64,000 nucleotides of DNA from NCBI GenBank assembly GCA_965219935.1, contig CBDCOU010000003.1:2232001-2296000 (forward strand), written 5' to 3'. Position numbers and translations under genes: made by a program. This DNA is from Bin34 sp965219935 (GTDB taxonomy: Bacteria; Chloroflexota; Anaerolineae; Caldilineales; Caldilineaceae). Positions 34,071-42,482 of the stretch are shown in pieces (within the stretch, counting starts at the first letter, position 1; each line of letters opens with the position of its first letter). A model generated the notes under the pieces. The model did no database searches. It saw nothing but the letters and a program-made list of their open reading frames with translations, and had not been told where the DNA came from.

Positions 34071-34931
34071 TCAGACTGCAAAAATCTTGTTGCGCAGAAC
34101 CGTCTGGTTCTCGTAGATCGAACCGCCCTTGAGCGCCGGTGGCAGCGGCATGCGCACCGGCACATCGGTCACCCGGGCATCGTAGGTCGGCTCCCCGCGC
34201 AGAATGTTGTCGTTGAAGCTGTCCCAGTCGGACACTCCCAACAGCGGCCAGGCATCGATGGCGGCCATCTGAAACAGAAGCAGCCGCCGGGGATGATCCG
34301 AAACATTCTTGGCCGAGGCGTGCAGGGTGCGCACATGGTGCAGCGAAATGCCACCGGCATGGACCTCCATCAGCTCCGCTTTGTCGGCGTCCGCAACGTC
34401 CTCGGTCACTGCTCCGGCAAAGTAGCCGTCCTGATGGTGATCGAGAACCGGTCCCCGGTGGGAGTCGGGAATGCACAGCATGCAGCCATTCTCCTCCAGC
34501 GTATCGTCCATGCAGACCCCTACGGCCAGCAGGTCGTCGTTGGTGTGGGGATAGAAGGCCCAGTCCTGGTGCCATTCAATGGGGCTGCCGAAGTGCGGCG
34601 ACTTCATGTTGAGCTTGTCGCCGTTGGTGCGCACGCCGGGTCCGATCAACTCCTCCACGATGTCCAGGATGCCGTCGTGGTTCAGGATATCCCGGTACAC
34701 CTGATGCTGCTCAACCGGGGCCTTGAGGCGGCGCAGGCGCGGTTCCTCGGGCGTGTGCTCCGGCTCCAGATCGAACACGTCCGTGTGTTCGGTAACGGTG
34801 CGGGACTGCTCGACAAAGTAGTCGGTGACTTCGCGCAGGGCCAGCACTTCATTGGCACTCAGCACATCTTCCACCACAAGGAAGCCCTTCTCCTCGTAGG
34901 TGTCCTTCTGTTGACGCGACAGCATATTCAA
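34071..34931 (-). CDS. Phytanoyl-CoA dioxygenase (PhyH) family protein
   Basis: 286 aa. The iron site is visible: EWHQDWAFYP gives the H-x-D pair (about residues 122-124) and GGISLHHVRTLHAS the distal His; RRLLLFQ supplies the 2-oxoglutarate-binding Arg. The protein begins QKDTYEEKGFLVVEDVLS, typical of the family. These non-heme Fe(II)/2-oxoglutarate enzymes hydroxylate many small substrates, not only phytanoyl-CoA. A second PhyH gene is at 42483-43322. It lies 88 bases upstream of the Gfo/Idh gene in the same direction and may share its transcript. Confidence 0.9.
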   Translation of the reverse strand: MNMLSRQQKDTYEEKGFLVVEDVLSANEVLALREVTDYFVEQSRTVTEHTDVFDLEPEHTPEEPRLRRLKAPVEQHQVYRDILNHDGILDIVEELIGPGVRTNGDKLNMKSPHFGSPIEWHQDWAFYPHTNDDLLAVGVCMDDTLEENGCMLCIPDSHRGPVLDHHQDGYFAGAVTEDVADADKAELMEVHAGGISLHHVRTLHASAKNVSDHPRRLLLFQMAAIDAWPLLGVSDWDSFNDNILRGEPTYDARVTDVPVRMPLPPALKGGSIYENQTVLRNKIFAV

Positions 34932-35629
34932 CTCCTTGGGTCTGTGGCTCCGGCAGATTCCTGCCCGTGCGTTGGGGACTATCGGATCGGAAGGGAATTA
35001 TAGGGCAGCGGAAGCGGCCACCTGTCACAGCCCCCGCAGGGACACAGTTTCAACCTCGTTGTTGAGGCCCGGACGCGCACAGGGAGAGGGTGCCCGGTAG
35101 TGGTATCGGCGACACAGCCCAAGAGGGCCCTTCGCCATGGACTTCAGACCTGGCTCCTGCTCATCCCGAACGCCAATACGACCGCACCGATTCCATAACG
35201 AAACATCACCAAACTCGGATTGAGTTGATATATTGTTACTAATATGTCATTATAAATTACATAAGCCGTGGCAGGCTGGCCGAGATGAACACCGCGCCGG
35301 CCTACCCCCCCCGAAAGTTCTCGGATAGCACCACTGTTTTCCCGTACCGTTACTCAGGCCGCCACAGTGTTGTCCGTTATTTATGTAAACGGGGGAGGGC
35401 AGCCAGGCGCACCCCGCCTGAAATCCGCACCCGGCTCCCAAACCCGGGCTACAGGACACCCCCTCCACGCATCCGGCTCCCCCTTGTCCAAGGAGTGCGG
35501 ATAGCCCCCTGCCTTCCCGACCACCGCGTCCGGCCCGTCGGCGCGCGGCGGCATCACGCGTCTCGGACCGACCGGTCCGAGTGGTCCCTCCCCGCCCCAT
35601 TTGTCATTGACACCAAGGAGTACCCGGTG
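34932..35629. other. Intergenic region with IS-end remnant and AT-rich patch
   Basis: No gene supported. It contains a reversed IS-end motif (35041-35061), an AT-rich patch at 35225-35268 (GATATATTGTTACTAATATG...) and a run of seven C at about 35306. The end, AAGGAG at 35615-35620, is the ribosome site of the secreted protein gene. An in-frame extension of that gene back to 35285 lacks any signal sequence. Confidence 0.55.
35041..35061 (-). repeat. Dispersed IS-end motif, site 4 (reverse)
   Basis: On the minus strand CAACGAGGTTGAAACTGTGT, close to sites 1-3. No transposase fragment was recognised beside this one. Confidence 0.6.
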
Positions 35630-37009
35630 ATGAAAAGCACCATCCTGCGCATCGGCCTGCTGGCCCTAGCCGCCGTCCTCGCCCTGACCGGGCTGGTCGG
35701 CACCGCCCTCGCGGCCGGCGACCTCTTCGACAACGCCTACCAGGACTGCCCCACCAAGACCCGCCTGCGCGACGGCCAGATTGCCGACTTGGCCCTGGCC
35801 CGCGATGCCGAGGATGAGAACAAGGTCAATGTTTCGTGGGCGGCCACCGATCCCGCGACCTGGGGGCTGGGGCCCAACGCCTACAGCACGTCCCTCGTGG
35901 TGATCCTGGACGACGGTGGCGATCTCGCTACCAAGACCCTGTCGCTGGGTTCGCGGAAGGCCACCTTTGAAGAGGTCGCGACCGGCACCGAGGTGACGGT
36001 TCAGATGGCGATCGTGGTCGACACGGCGGAGGGCGACTACCTCATCAGCGACATCCTAGAGACGAGCATCAACCAAAGCCTGACCGCGCCGTCCTTCTCG
36101 ACCGGCTGGATCATTGAGGGCGCACATCCCGCTTTCGGGGCCGCTTTCGCGTATCTGGTGGACATCCCGCTGGAAGACTTGGCCAGTGACATCGGCCGGA
36201 TGTACTACATCGGCTACAACGCGAACTTCGGCAACTACCGGGCCGGTGCGAACTTGACCATCCCCACGGAGCCGTCAACGCCGCGGTTGCGGATTGGCCT
36301 GGCCCACGGGGGCGAGGACGACGACGGGCGGGACGACGTCAAGTTTGATGCCTACCTCATCCGCCTGATCGACGAGGACGGCGATGTCGTCCCGGAAGGC
36401 GACGACGTGCGGACAATGGAGTCCGACTACGGACAAAGTTTCGAGTCGGCTACCGTCGCCAACTTCACTGATGGCAACTACGATAACCACCTGGTGCTGA
36501 AGTTGGAATACGGGTCCGCGTATAGTTTTCTCCCAGTCACCAACCAACCGCAACAGTCTGCCGCAAATCGGGCGACAGGTGCGGCGAATCGGGCGACCCT
36601 GGTTTCGCACGGACCGCTCGTCAATGTCCGCATCAGCGACGGTGGGAGCATTGCGCCCGCCTTATACCAAAATCCTTCGCTCCAGTGGGAGACAGAAGCA
36701 ATCTCTCCGCTCAGCAAGGTTGTCGCGCTCGCGGTGGCAGTCCCGAACGGCGGCGAAGTGTATGCGCTGGCACCGGACGCGCATCGGGATTTCCCAATCG
36801 ATACCTTGGCCTCGGACCGGACCTACACCATCGAAGCCTGGGCTGTCAACGAGGACCAGGAGGTGATTAGCCCCAAGGCCACGCTCAAGGTACGTCCGAG
36901 TGAGCAGGCCCCCACGACGCTGGGGGCCGATGCCGCGCGTTTCCAGGACTACCTGTCCACACACACGTCCGGTACGTTGTTGACCACCAACTTCACGGTG
37001 CTCAAGTAG
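35630..37009 (+). CDS. Secreted protein of unknown function
   Basis: 459 aa from ATG 35630 (or GTG 35627), with AAGGAG nine or six bases upstream. A clear signal peptide (MKSTILRIGLLALAAVLALT..., cleavage after LAA at about residue 28) sends it out; there is no lipobox or membrane anchor. The mature part is acidic and beta-rich, with repeated fibronectin-like phrases such as VNVSWAATDPATWGLGPNAY and ATGTEVTVQMAIV at about 60-130, and a later YTIEAWAVNEDQEV. I recognise no enzyme motif. It may be a surface-exposed or matrix protein. Two strong hairpins follow downstream. Confidence 0.8.
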   Translation: MKSTILRIGLLALAAVLALTGLVGTALAAGDLFDNAYQDCPTKTRLRDGQIADLALARDAEDENKVNVSWAATDPATWGLGPNAYSTSLVVILDDGGDLATKTLSLGSRKATFEEVATGTEVTVQMAIVVDTAEGDYLISDILETSINQSLTAPSFSTGWIIEGAHPAFGAAFAYLVDIPLEDLASDIGRMYYIGYNANFGNYRAGANLTIPTEPSTPRLRIGLAHGGEDDDGRDDVKFDAYLIRLIDEDGDVVPEGDDVRTMESDYGQSFESATVANFTDGNYDNHLVLKLEYGSAYSFLPVTNQPQQSAANRATGAANRATLVSHGPLVNVRISDGGSIAPALYQNPSLQWETEAISPLSKVVALAVAVPNGGEVYALAPDAHRDFPIDTLASDRTYTIEAWAVNEDQEVISPKATLKVRPSEQAPTTLGADAARFQDYLSTHTSGTLLTTNFTVLK

Positions 37010-37020
37010 CGACCCCTGCC

Positions 37021-37054
37021 GTGTGGGCCGACCCGGGAAACCGCCGGCCCACAC
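37021..37054 (+). terminator. Hairpin after the secreted-protein gene
   Basis: GTGTGGGCCG at 37021-37030 pairs perfectly with CGGCCCACAC at 37045-37054, 12 bases after the stop codon. Only a pyrimidine stretch (TCTTCC) follows, so it may end transcription weakly or protect the mRNA 3' end. Confidence 0.5.
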
Positions 37055-37166
37055 TCTTCCGGATTCCCAGGATAGGTGGCTGGTGATGGCAGGGAGAACG
37101 TAGTGCGTCTCCTCGTGGTTGTCAGTCAGTCACCCACCCTGGGAGTCTTGGATGCAACTCAAATTT

Positions 37167-37194
37167 GAGAGCCCCCTCGAATGAGGGGGCTCTC
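37167..37194. repeat. Perfect 12-bp hairpin with GAAT loop
   Basis: GAGAGCCCCCTC, loop GAAT, then GAGGGGGCTCTC. It is flanked by AAATTT on the left, so on the minus strand the hairpin is followed by a short AT run (AAATTT), weakly terminator-like. It could close transcription toward the left or be an insertion-sequence end. Confidence 0.7.
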
Positions 37195-37296
37195 GGTGAC
37201 ACGGCATCCATGGCGCATCGACCTGGGTTCGCAGGGCCCGAGTGATATCCGTGCGCGCCTACCGAGCCCGATGCGGCGGGCCTGGTCCCGACCGCC

Positions 37297-37410
37297 CTGT
37301 GGGAGGCGGTGATGGAGGATCGGGGACGGTTGGCACGGTCGGCCCGGGCATTCCGGACGGAGACGGGAGGCCTCGACGGCGTGCGGCTGATGACACACGC
37401 CATGGCCTGT
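37297..37410 (+). pseudogene. C-terminal fragment of the dispersed transposase, copy 3
   Basis: The frame reads LWEAVMEDRGRLARSA, then FRTETGGLDGVRLMTHAMA, matching the LWHLVARW... and LKTEAGA...LMARGMA segments of copy 1. An IS-end motif follows at 37456, as for the other copies. Catalytic parts are missing. Confidence 0.55.
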
Positions 37411-37455
37411 GCCGGAGGGCTGGGCACCAGGAGGCCCCTATAGCCGCAGCCGCGT

Positions 37456-37476
37456 CAACGAGGCTGAAACAGTGCC
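37456..37476 (+). repeat. Dispersed IS-end motif, site 3
   Basis: CAACGAGGCTGAAACAGTGC with following C. Immediately beyond lies the end of the DapA-like gene (37492), so this marks the right boundary of the remnant. Confidence 0.65.
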
Positions 37477-37491
37477 TCCACAGGAATCTGG

Positions 37492-38385
37492 TCAGGCTGC
37501 CGGCATGAGCAAATCGTCGATCCTATCCAGAATTATGTCTAGTTCCTTGGCGTCCTGTCCATCAAGGGCGGGCAGGCCAGTGCGGCGGGTGTGCGCCGTA
37601 CCGATGATCCCCCTCCGCACCAGCAGCTCCTTGATCACGGACAGTCCAAGGCAGAAGCCAAGGTTGATGAACGGCAGCAGACGGTCGTACAGGTCGCGGG
37701 CCGCAGCCTGCTCCCCGGCGTGGAAGAGATCCCAGATCCTGACGTGTACGTCCACGATCTCGACCGAAGGCATGAAGCCGTGGGCCCCGCGGTCCAGTTC
37801 CGACATCATCCACCGGCACCAGGCGCCTCCGAACACCCCCTGACAGACGTCGCCCAACCCCTCGATCAGGGCCGAAATGTTGTGGGCGGAGGGTTCGTTC
37901 TCCTCCTTGACATAGGCCAGGTACTCGATCTGCTGCAGCAGTTCCATGATGCGCGGAACGGGCAGGCCGGGGGGCGCGTCCTGAAGGAATACAGGCCGCC
38001 GGGCGGCATTGGAAATCGCCTCGTAGTAGTGGAAGATGTCATCCGGTCCCAGGACGCCGACGTAGGGCGGTAGGGCAATGACGGCGTCCGCCCCGTGCCC
38101 AACGGCATGGGCTGCGTACTCGGCTGCACCCTGCGCACTGGCCGCCGCCACACCGGCCACCACGGGAATCTGTCCATCCGCGGCCTTCAGCACGCGTTCC
38201 AGGGCAGAACGGCGTTCACTGTCGGTGAGTAGCTGAAACTCGCTCGCAAGGACTGGATAGACCAACCCGTGGGCCCCTGCTTGCCGACAGAAATCCACCT
38301 GTCTGGTCAGACCGGATTCGTCCACCGCCCCCTGTTCATCGAAGGGGGTCTGCACCACCGGAAAGATGCCCCTGAAACCAGCCAT
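37492..38385 (-). CDS. Dihydrodipicolinate synthase/N-acetylneuraminate lyase-family protein
   Basis: 297 aa from ATG 38385, directly preceded by AGAGGAAGC; a TTG four codons earlier is less likely. The (beta/alpha)8 fold begins FRGIFPVVQTPFDEQGAVD, the family start. The Schiff-base Lys is in LAYVKEENEPS (about residue 164), and the GTTGE-like carboxylate site is replaced by VLASEFQLLT, which argues against true DapA. Such enzymes cleave or form 2-keto acids in sugar-acid catabolism. It is probably in one operon with the sulfatase and lactonase genes upstream. Confidence 0.87.
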   Translation of the reverse strand: MAGFRGIFPVVQTPFDEQGAVDESGLTRQVDFCRQAGAHGLVYPVLASEFQLLTDSERRSALERVLKAADGQIPVVAGVAAASAQGAAEYAAHAVGHGADAVIALPPYVGVLGPDDIFHYYEAISNAARRPVFLQDAPPGLPVPRIMELLQQIEYLAYVKEENEPSAHNISALIEGLGDVCQGVFGGAWCRWMMSELDRGAHGFMPSVEIVDVHVRIWDLFHAGEQAAARDLYDRLLPFINLGFCLGLSVIKELLVRRGIIGTAHTRRTGLPALDGQDAKELDIILDRIDDLLMPAA

Positions 38386-38507
38386 GCTTCCTCTCAATTG
38401 AATGTTGGTGTGGGCGCTTCTCGTTGGAGCCGGTCCCGCTCATCCGGTTGCCGGTTTCTCCACGGGCCGCCCGACGACGAAGTTGTGGCCGGTGGCTGCT
38501 CCAGGAC

Positions 38508-39878
38508 TCAGGATTGACGGCCGTACAGGAACGTGTAGCCGACCGTGCCAGTCTCGTCCACCGTATATCCGAACTGCTCCACGTACTCGTCACCGGACAG
38601 GAACTTGTCGTTTCGCGCATCCAGCATCGCGTGCAGATCCTTGTGGAATGCCGTCTGGAGATCGGAATGGTCCGGCTGGTTTGCCAGGTTGTTCAGTTGA
38701 TAGGGATCTTCCTCGTTGTCATACAACAGCCAAGGTCCGTCCAGGTCCTCGACATAGGTGTACCGATCCGTCACCAATCCCCTGTACTCCCGACCGCCGG
38801 CCGTCCGCACAAACTGGCCAAATGGTTGCAGACACATCACCAGGGCCTGTCCGCCCGACGGGTCCGCCCCGCCGCGCAGGTGGCCGCTGAAGTCCAGGCC
38901 CTCCATTTCGGACCGGGCCTCGAGTCCGCACAGGCCGAGCAGCGTGGGCAGGACATCCACGATATCGATGGGGGCGTCCTCCGTGCGGGCCTCCGTGCCC
39001 AGGCCCGCCGGCCAGCGCAACAGGAACGGCACCCGGATCGACTCCTCCCAGGGACGCTGCTTCATGTGCTGTCCCTGGGACCCCAGCATGTCCCCATGGT
39101 CGGACAGGAACAGGAAGATGGTGTTCTCCTCCAACCCCTTGGCCTGCAGCGTGTCCCGCAGTTCCCCAACGCAACTGTCCAGGGCAGTGCAGTGGGCGTA
39201 GTAACCCGCAATTCGTTCCCTGGCCAGGTCGGCAACCTCGGGCGGAACGTTGGGTCTCAACTCGATCGCGTCCGGGTCGTACATCGCCTTGAACTCGGGT
39301 GGCGCCGTCTCGTAGGGGTCATGGGGCGGTCCCCAGGATAGAAACAGCAGGAAGGGCTTGTCCGAGTCGCTGCGTTCCTCCACCCAGCGGCAGGCATCCC
39401 GGGTCTGGTCGCGGGCATCGTAGTCCGGCCAAATATCCGGCTCCGTCTTGTCGTGGTCGTAGTACAGGGAACGATTGTAGGAGTGCGTGCACTCCAGGAC
39501 CTTCCAGTACTCAAAGCCCTGCCTACTCTCCTTGGGAATGGGTGCATCGCGGCCGCGCCCGTCCACATGCCACTTGCCGATGTAGGCAGTGTCGTAGCCG
39601 TTGCGGCCGAAGATCTTGCCCATGCTCTCGACGTCGTCGGCCAGATGCACGTCGTTCACAAACAATCCGTGGGTCTGGGCATAGAGGCCGGTCAACATGC
39701 AGCCCCGGGCCGGTGTGCACACCGGAATGCCCGACACGGCCTTGCGGTAGTTGATGCTCTCGGCCGCCAGCCGATCCAGGTGCGGGGTCTGCACCTGATT
39801 ATCTCCGGCGTACCCGCAGGCCTGGGCCCGCCACTGGTCCGCCAGCACTATCACAACATTGGGTTTTGACTCGGTCAT
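38508..39878 (-). CDS. Sulfatase with CTPAR modification motif
   Basis: 456 aa. NVVIVLADQWRAQACGYAG is the N-terminal metal strand; CTPARGCMLTG is the formylglycine motif, with Ala where most type I sulfatases have Ser (both variants are accepted by maturases). FLSDHGDMLGSQGQHMK carries further ligands. There is no signal peptide. It differs clearly from the other two sulfatases here, so it likely handles another sulfated substrate. It sits between a DapA-like lyase and a lactonase on the same strand, a context fitting sulfated sugar degradation. Confidence 0.9.
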   Translation of the reverse strand: MTESKPNVVIVLADQWRAQACGYAGDNQVQTPHLDRLAAESINYRKAVSGIPVCTPARGCMLTGLYAQTHGLFVNDVHLADDVESMGKIFGRNGYDTAYIGKWHVDGRGRDAPIPKESRQGFEYWKVLECTHSYNRSLYYDHDKTEPDIWPDYDARDQTRDACRWVEERSDSDKPFLLFLSWGPPHDPYETAPPEFKAMYDPDAIELRPNVPPEVADLARERIAGYYAHCTALDSCVGELRDTLQAKGLEENTIFLFLSDHGDMLGSQGQHMKQRPWEESIRVPFLLRWPAGLGTEARTEDAPIDIVDVLPTLLGLCGLEARSEMEGLDFSGHLRGGADPSGGQALVMCLQPFGQFVRTAGGREYRGLVTDRYTYVEDLDGPWLLYDNEEDPYQLNNLANQPDHSDLQTAFHKDLHAMLDARNDKFLSGDEYVEQFGYTVDETGTVGYTFLYGRQS

Positions 39879-39917
39879 GGCTACGCCACCTCGGGAAACC
39901 TTGGAATGGGAGGCGCG

Positions 39918-41012
39918 TCAGCGCAACACGAACTTCAGACAGACCGGAGTGGGCGCGTCGATGACCTCGCCCGTGGCGGACAACAATCCGGTCTCCTGGT
40001 CCAGTGCGAAAACCACGATGGTGTCCGAGTCCTGGTTGGCGGCATACAGCCGATCCCCTTCCGGACTCAGGGCAAAGTTGCGGGGCGTTTTGCCGCGCGT
40101 CGACTCGTGGCCCAGGAGCGTGAGCGTCCCATCGTCGGCATCCACGGCAAAGATCGTGATGGAGTCGTGCCCGCGGTTGGAATTGTAGGCCCATTTGCCG
40201 GACGGGTGGACATGGATGTCCGCGGTTGAGACATGGCCGTCCCAGTCGTCCGGCAGCGTGTTGATGGTTTGGATCGATGTCAGGGTGCCGGCCTCGCCGT
40301 CCCAGTTGCAAACATCAATCGTGGCGCTCAACTCGTTCAGGACATACGCCCACCGGCCATTGGGATGGAAGTCGAAGTGGCGAGGCCCCGATCCGGGCCG
40401 GACAACCAAGTCGCTGCGATGGGTCAGGGGACCGTCGGCCCCGTCCAACTCGTACACCCGCGCCATGTCCATGCCCAAGTCGCAGGCGATGAGGAACCTG
40501 CCGGATGGATCGAGCGTGGTGGAATGGGCATGCGGCCCTTCCTGCCGTTCCTGGTCGACGCTGGATCCCTCGTGCTGCACGTTGAAGGCACCCTCAACGA
40601 ACCGGCCGTCGTCGCCATAGGGAATGGTCTGAATGGAGCCGCTCTTGTAGTTCGCCAGGGCAATGCGCGACCGGGCTTCATCCAGCCTTACGTGGCAGGG
40701 CCATTCCCCGCCGGACGCATGCCGGTCCACCATGGTGAGGGCTCCGGTTTCGGGATCAAAGGTGTGCGCGGATACGCCCCCGCCACCGAATTCCTCGATG
40801 TCGTCCACCTCGCCGCACGCGAACAGGAGGTTGTGTTCGGAATGCACGTCCAGGAACGTTGGGTTCGGCAGCGACGGATACCAGTCGATGGCCTGCATCA
40901 GGCCGTCGGCCGCACGCTCGAACACATAGATGCCCTGGGCCATGGCCTGGACATGCGGCAGGGAAACCGTGTAGGTCCCCACGTACAGAAAGGTTCGGGT
41001 TGGATCAGTCAT
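39918..41012 (-). CDS. Lactonase (YbhE/6-phosphogluconolactonase beta-propeller type)
   Basis: 364 aa without signal peptide. The seven-bladed propeller repeats are visible: FLYVGTYTVSLPHVQ at the start, FLDVHSEHNLLFACGEV, HARSRI-like blades, GPRHFDFHPNGRWAYVLNEL and YNSNRGHDSITIFAVD, NFALSPEGDRLYAANQDSDT. Members open sugar lactones such as 6-phosphogluconolactone or act on cyclic muconate-like compounds. Followed downstream by the sulfatase, which supports a sugar-acid pathway. Confidence 0.88.
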   Translation of the reverse strand: MTDPTRTFLYVGTYTVSLPHVQAMAQGIYVFERAADGLMQAIDWYPSLPNPTFLDVHSEHNLLFACGEVDDIEEFGGGGVSAHTFDPETGALTMVDRHASGGEWPCHVRLDEARSRIALANYKSGSIQTIPYGDDGRFVEGAFNVQHEGSSVDQERQEGPHAHSTTLDPSGRFLIACDLGMDMARVYELDGADGPLTHRSDLVVRPGSGPRHFDFHPNGRWAYVLNELSATIDVCNWDGEAGTLTSIQTINTLPDDWDGHVSTADIHVHPSGKWAYNSNRGHDSITIFAVDADDGTLTLLGHESTRGKTPRNFALSPEGDRLYAANQDSDTIVVFALDQETGLLSATGEVIDAPTPVCLKFVLR

Positions 41013-41099
41013 GGTCGGACTTGATTCCTTGGTGGATTGGTGCTGGGGAAGCCAAACGGGACCGACCTGGGAGTTGTGAACATTCCCGGATCGGAGTGG

Positions 41100-41897
41100 T
41101 CAGAGTACGAACGACTCCAGATAGCGCTTGCTGAGCAACAGCATGCGGCTGCGCAACGGCTCGCGGGACCACAGGGGTCCATGGGGCTCCATGGACAGCC
41201 AACCGCTGTAGCCATGCTCGTGCAGGAAGGCAAAGAGCGTGCCCCACGGCACATCGCCCATGCCGGCCGCCGGCTGCGAAGCCAGTTCGCCGTCAATGAC
41301 CACATGTTCCTTGATGTGCATGTAGCCGACGCGGTGCCCGTATTGCCGAACCACCGGCACCGGGTCCTGTCCGGCATGCATGAAGTTGGCGGGGTCGTAC
41401 TTGATGCGGACGTCCAGGCCCAACTCCCACACGCGTTCAAAGGCGGCCAGTCCGTCGAAGAACGAATTGCCGTGCAGTCCGTAGAAGGCCACGTCGAAGC
41501 CGGCTTCGGCCGCCTGCTCGAGGAAGGGAGGAAAGACACGGGCAAACTCCCGGGCCTGCTCGTCCAGGGGCGCACCGCCCCAGTCCCCGCCTCCGGTCAC
41601 CAGCGTCTCGGCACCGAGAATACGGCCAAACGCCAGCAGACGGTCCAGATGGCGATGTGCTTCCGCCCGTTCGGCCGCATCCGGAGCCAAGTGGTTCCAG
41701 CCCCAGAGGCCGAGGGAGGCACAGCGGATGCTCTGCCCGTCCAGCAGGGCGGCTGCGGCCGCAATGTCGGCCTCGGTCAGGTCGGCAAAGCCAGCCCAGT
41801 GGTTGAACTCGAGACCGGCAAAGCCGTGGAGGGAGGCAAACTCCACGTCGCGGGCCAGTTGATCAGCGTCGTTGGCGGCAATGAAGGCCCACTTCAT
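41100..41897 (-). CDS. Sugar phosphate isomerase/epimerase-family TIM barrel
   Basis: 265 aa. Pattern of the xylose-isomerase-like AP-endonuclease-2 fold: GFAGLEFNHWAGF, ETLVTGGGDWGG, VAFYGLHGNSFFDG, IKYDPANFMHAGQDPV and MHIKEHVVIDGE, which provide the Glu/Asp/His metal ligands. Enzymes of the family interconvert keto-sugars, inositols or tagatose-type compounds. The start ATG encodes MKWAFIAANDADQ. It lies 87 bases upstream of the lactonase gene in the same direction. The substrate cannot be predicted. Confidence 0.85.
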   Translation of the reverse strand: MKWAFIAANDADQLARDVEFASLHGFAGLEFNHWAGFADLTEADIAAAAALLDGQSIRCASLGLWGWNHLAPDAAERAEAHRHLDRLLAFGRILGAETLVTGGGDWGGAPLDEQAREFARVFPPFLEQAAEAGFDVAFYGLHGNSFFDGLAAFERVWELGLDVRIKYDPANFMHAGQDPVPVVRQYGHRVGYMHIKEHVVIDGELASQPAAGMGDVPWGTLFAFLHEHGYSGWLSMEPHGPLWSREPLRSRMLLLSKRYLESFVL

Positions 41898-41946
41898 GGT
41901 TCACCGTCCCGGTCTAAACTGAACCTGTACAGGATGGCAGCGCGGA

Positions 41947-42417
41947 TCAGCCGCCCAGGGCTTCAAGGGCGGCCGTCACGGTCTTCTTCGGTTTGACGTC
42001 GTAGTCGACCGCGACCAAGTTGCCGTCCCCGTCGATTACAAAGCTGCTCCGGTGAACGCCCATGAACTTCTTGCCCATGAAGTTGCGTTCGCCCCAGACT
42101 CCGTAGGCTTCGCAAATCGCGTGGTCATCGTCGACCAGCAGCGAAAAAGGCAGGTTGTACTTGCCGATGAACTTCGTGTGCTGCTGGCTGTCGTCCGGGC
42201 TCACGCCCAGAACCGTCGCGTTCAGGGCCTGCAAATCGTCGAAGTTGTCGCGCAGCGAGCAGGCCTGCATGGTGCAACCGGGGGTGTCATCCTTGGGATA
42301 GAAGTACAGGACCAGGTTCCGACCCCGGAAATCGGCCAGGGATACGGTTTCGCCGTTCTCGTTGACCGCGGTGAAGTCCGGTGCCGGGGTATTGGGTTGA
42401 AGGTGTTTGAGAGCCAT
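41947..42417 (-). CDS. bcp: Thioredoxin-dependent peroxiredoxin (BCP type)
   Basis: 156 aa. PKDDTPGCTMQACSLRDNF holds the peroxidatic Cys (about 47) and, five residues later, the resolving Cys typical of alpha-type BCP/PrxQ. The preceding NLVLYFYPKDDTPGCT and the later GVSPDDSQQHTKFIGKYNLPF fit the thioredoxin fold. It reduces hydrogen peroxide and lipid peroxides in the cytoplasm using thioredoxin. It lies between the isomerase and a PhyH gene on the same strand. Confidence 0.95.
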   Translation of the reverse strand: MALKHLQPNTPAPDFTAVNENGETVSLADFRGRNLVLYFYPKDDTPGCTMQACSLRDNFDDLQALNATVLGVSPDDSQQHTKFIGKYNLPFSLLVDDDHAICEAYGVWGERNFMGKKFMGVHRSSFVIDGDGNLVAVDYDVKPKKTVTAALEALGG

Positions 42418-42482
42418 GGATCGTCCTCAGATTTGCAGATGATGCGCCAAGGCATGCTTGGCACCGGAGAATACCCCAAGGT

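Noticed and set aside
37492..38385. True dihydrodipicolinate synthase for lysine synthesis
   Set aside because: The substrate-carboxylate motif is not that of DapA and the gene is embedded among catabolic genes.
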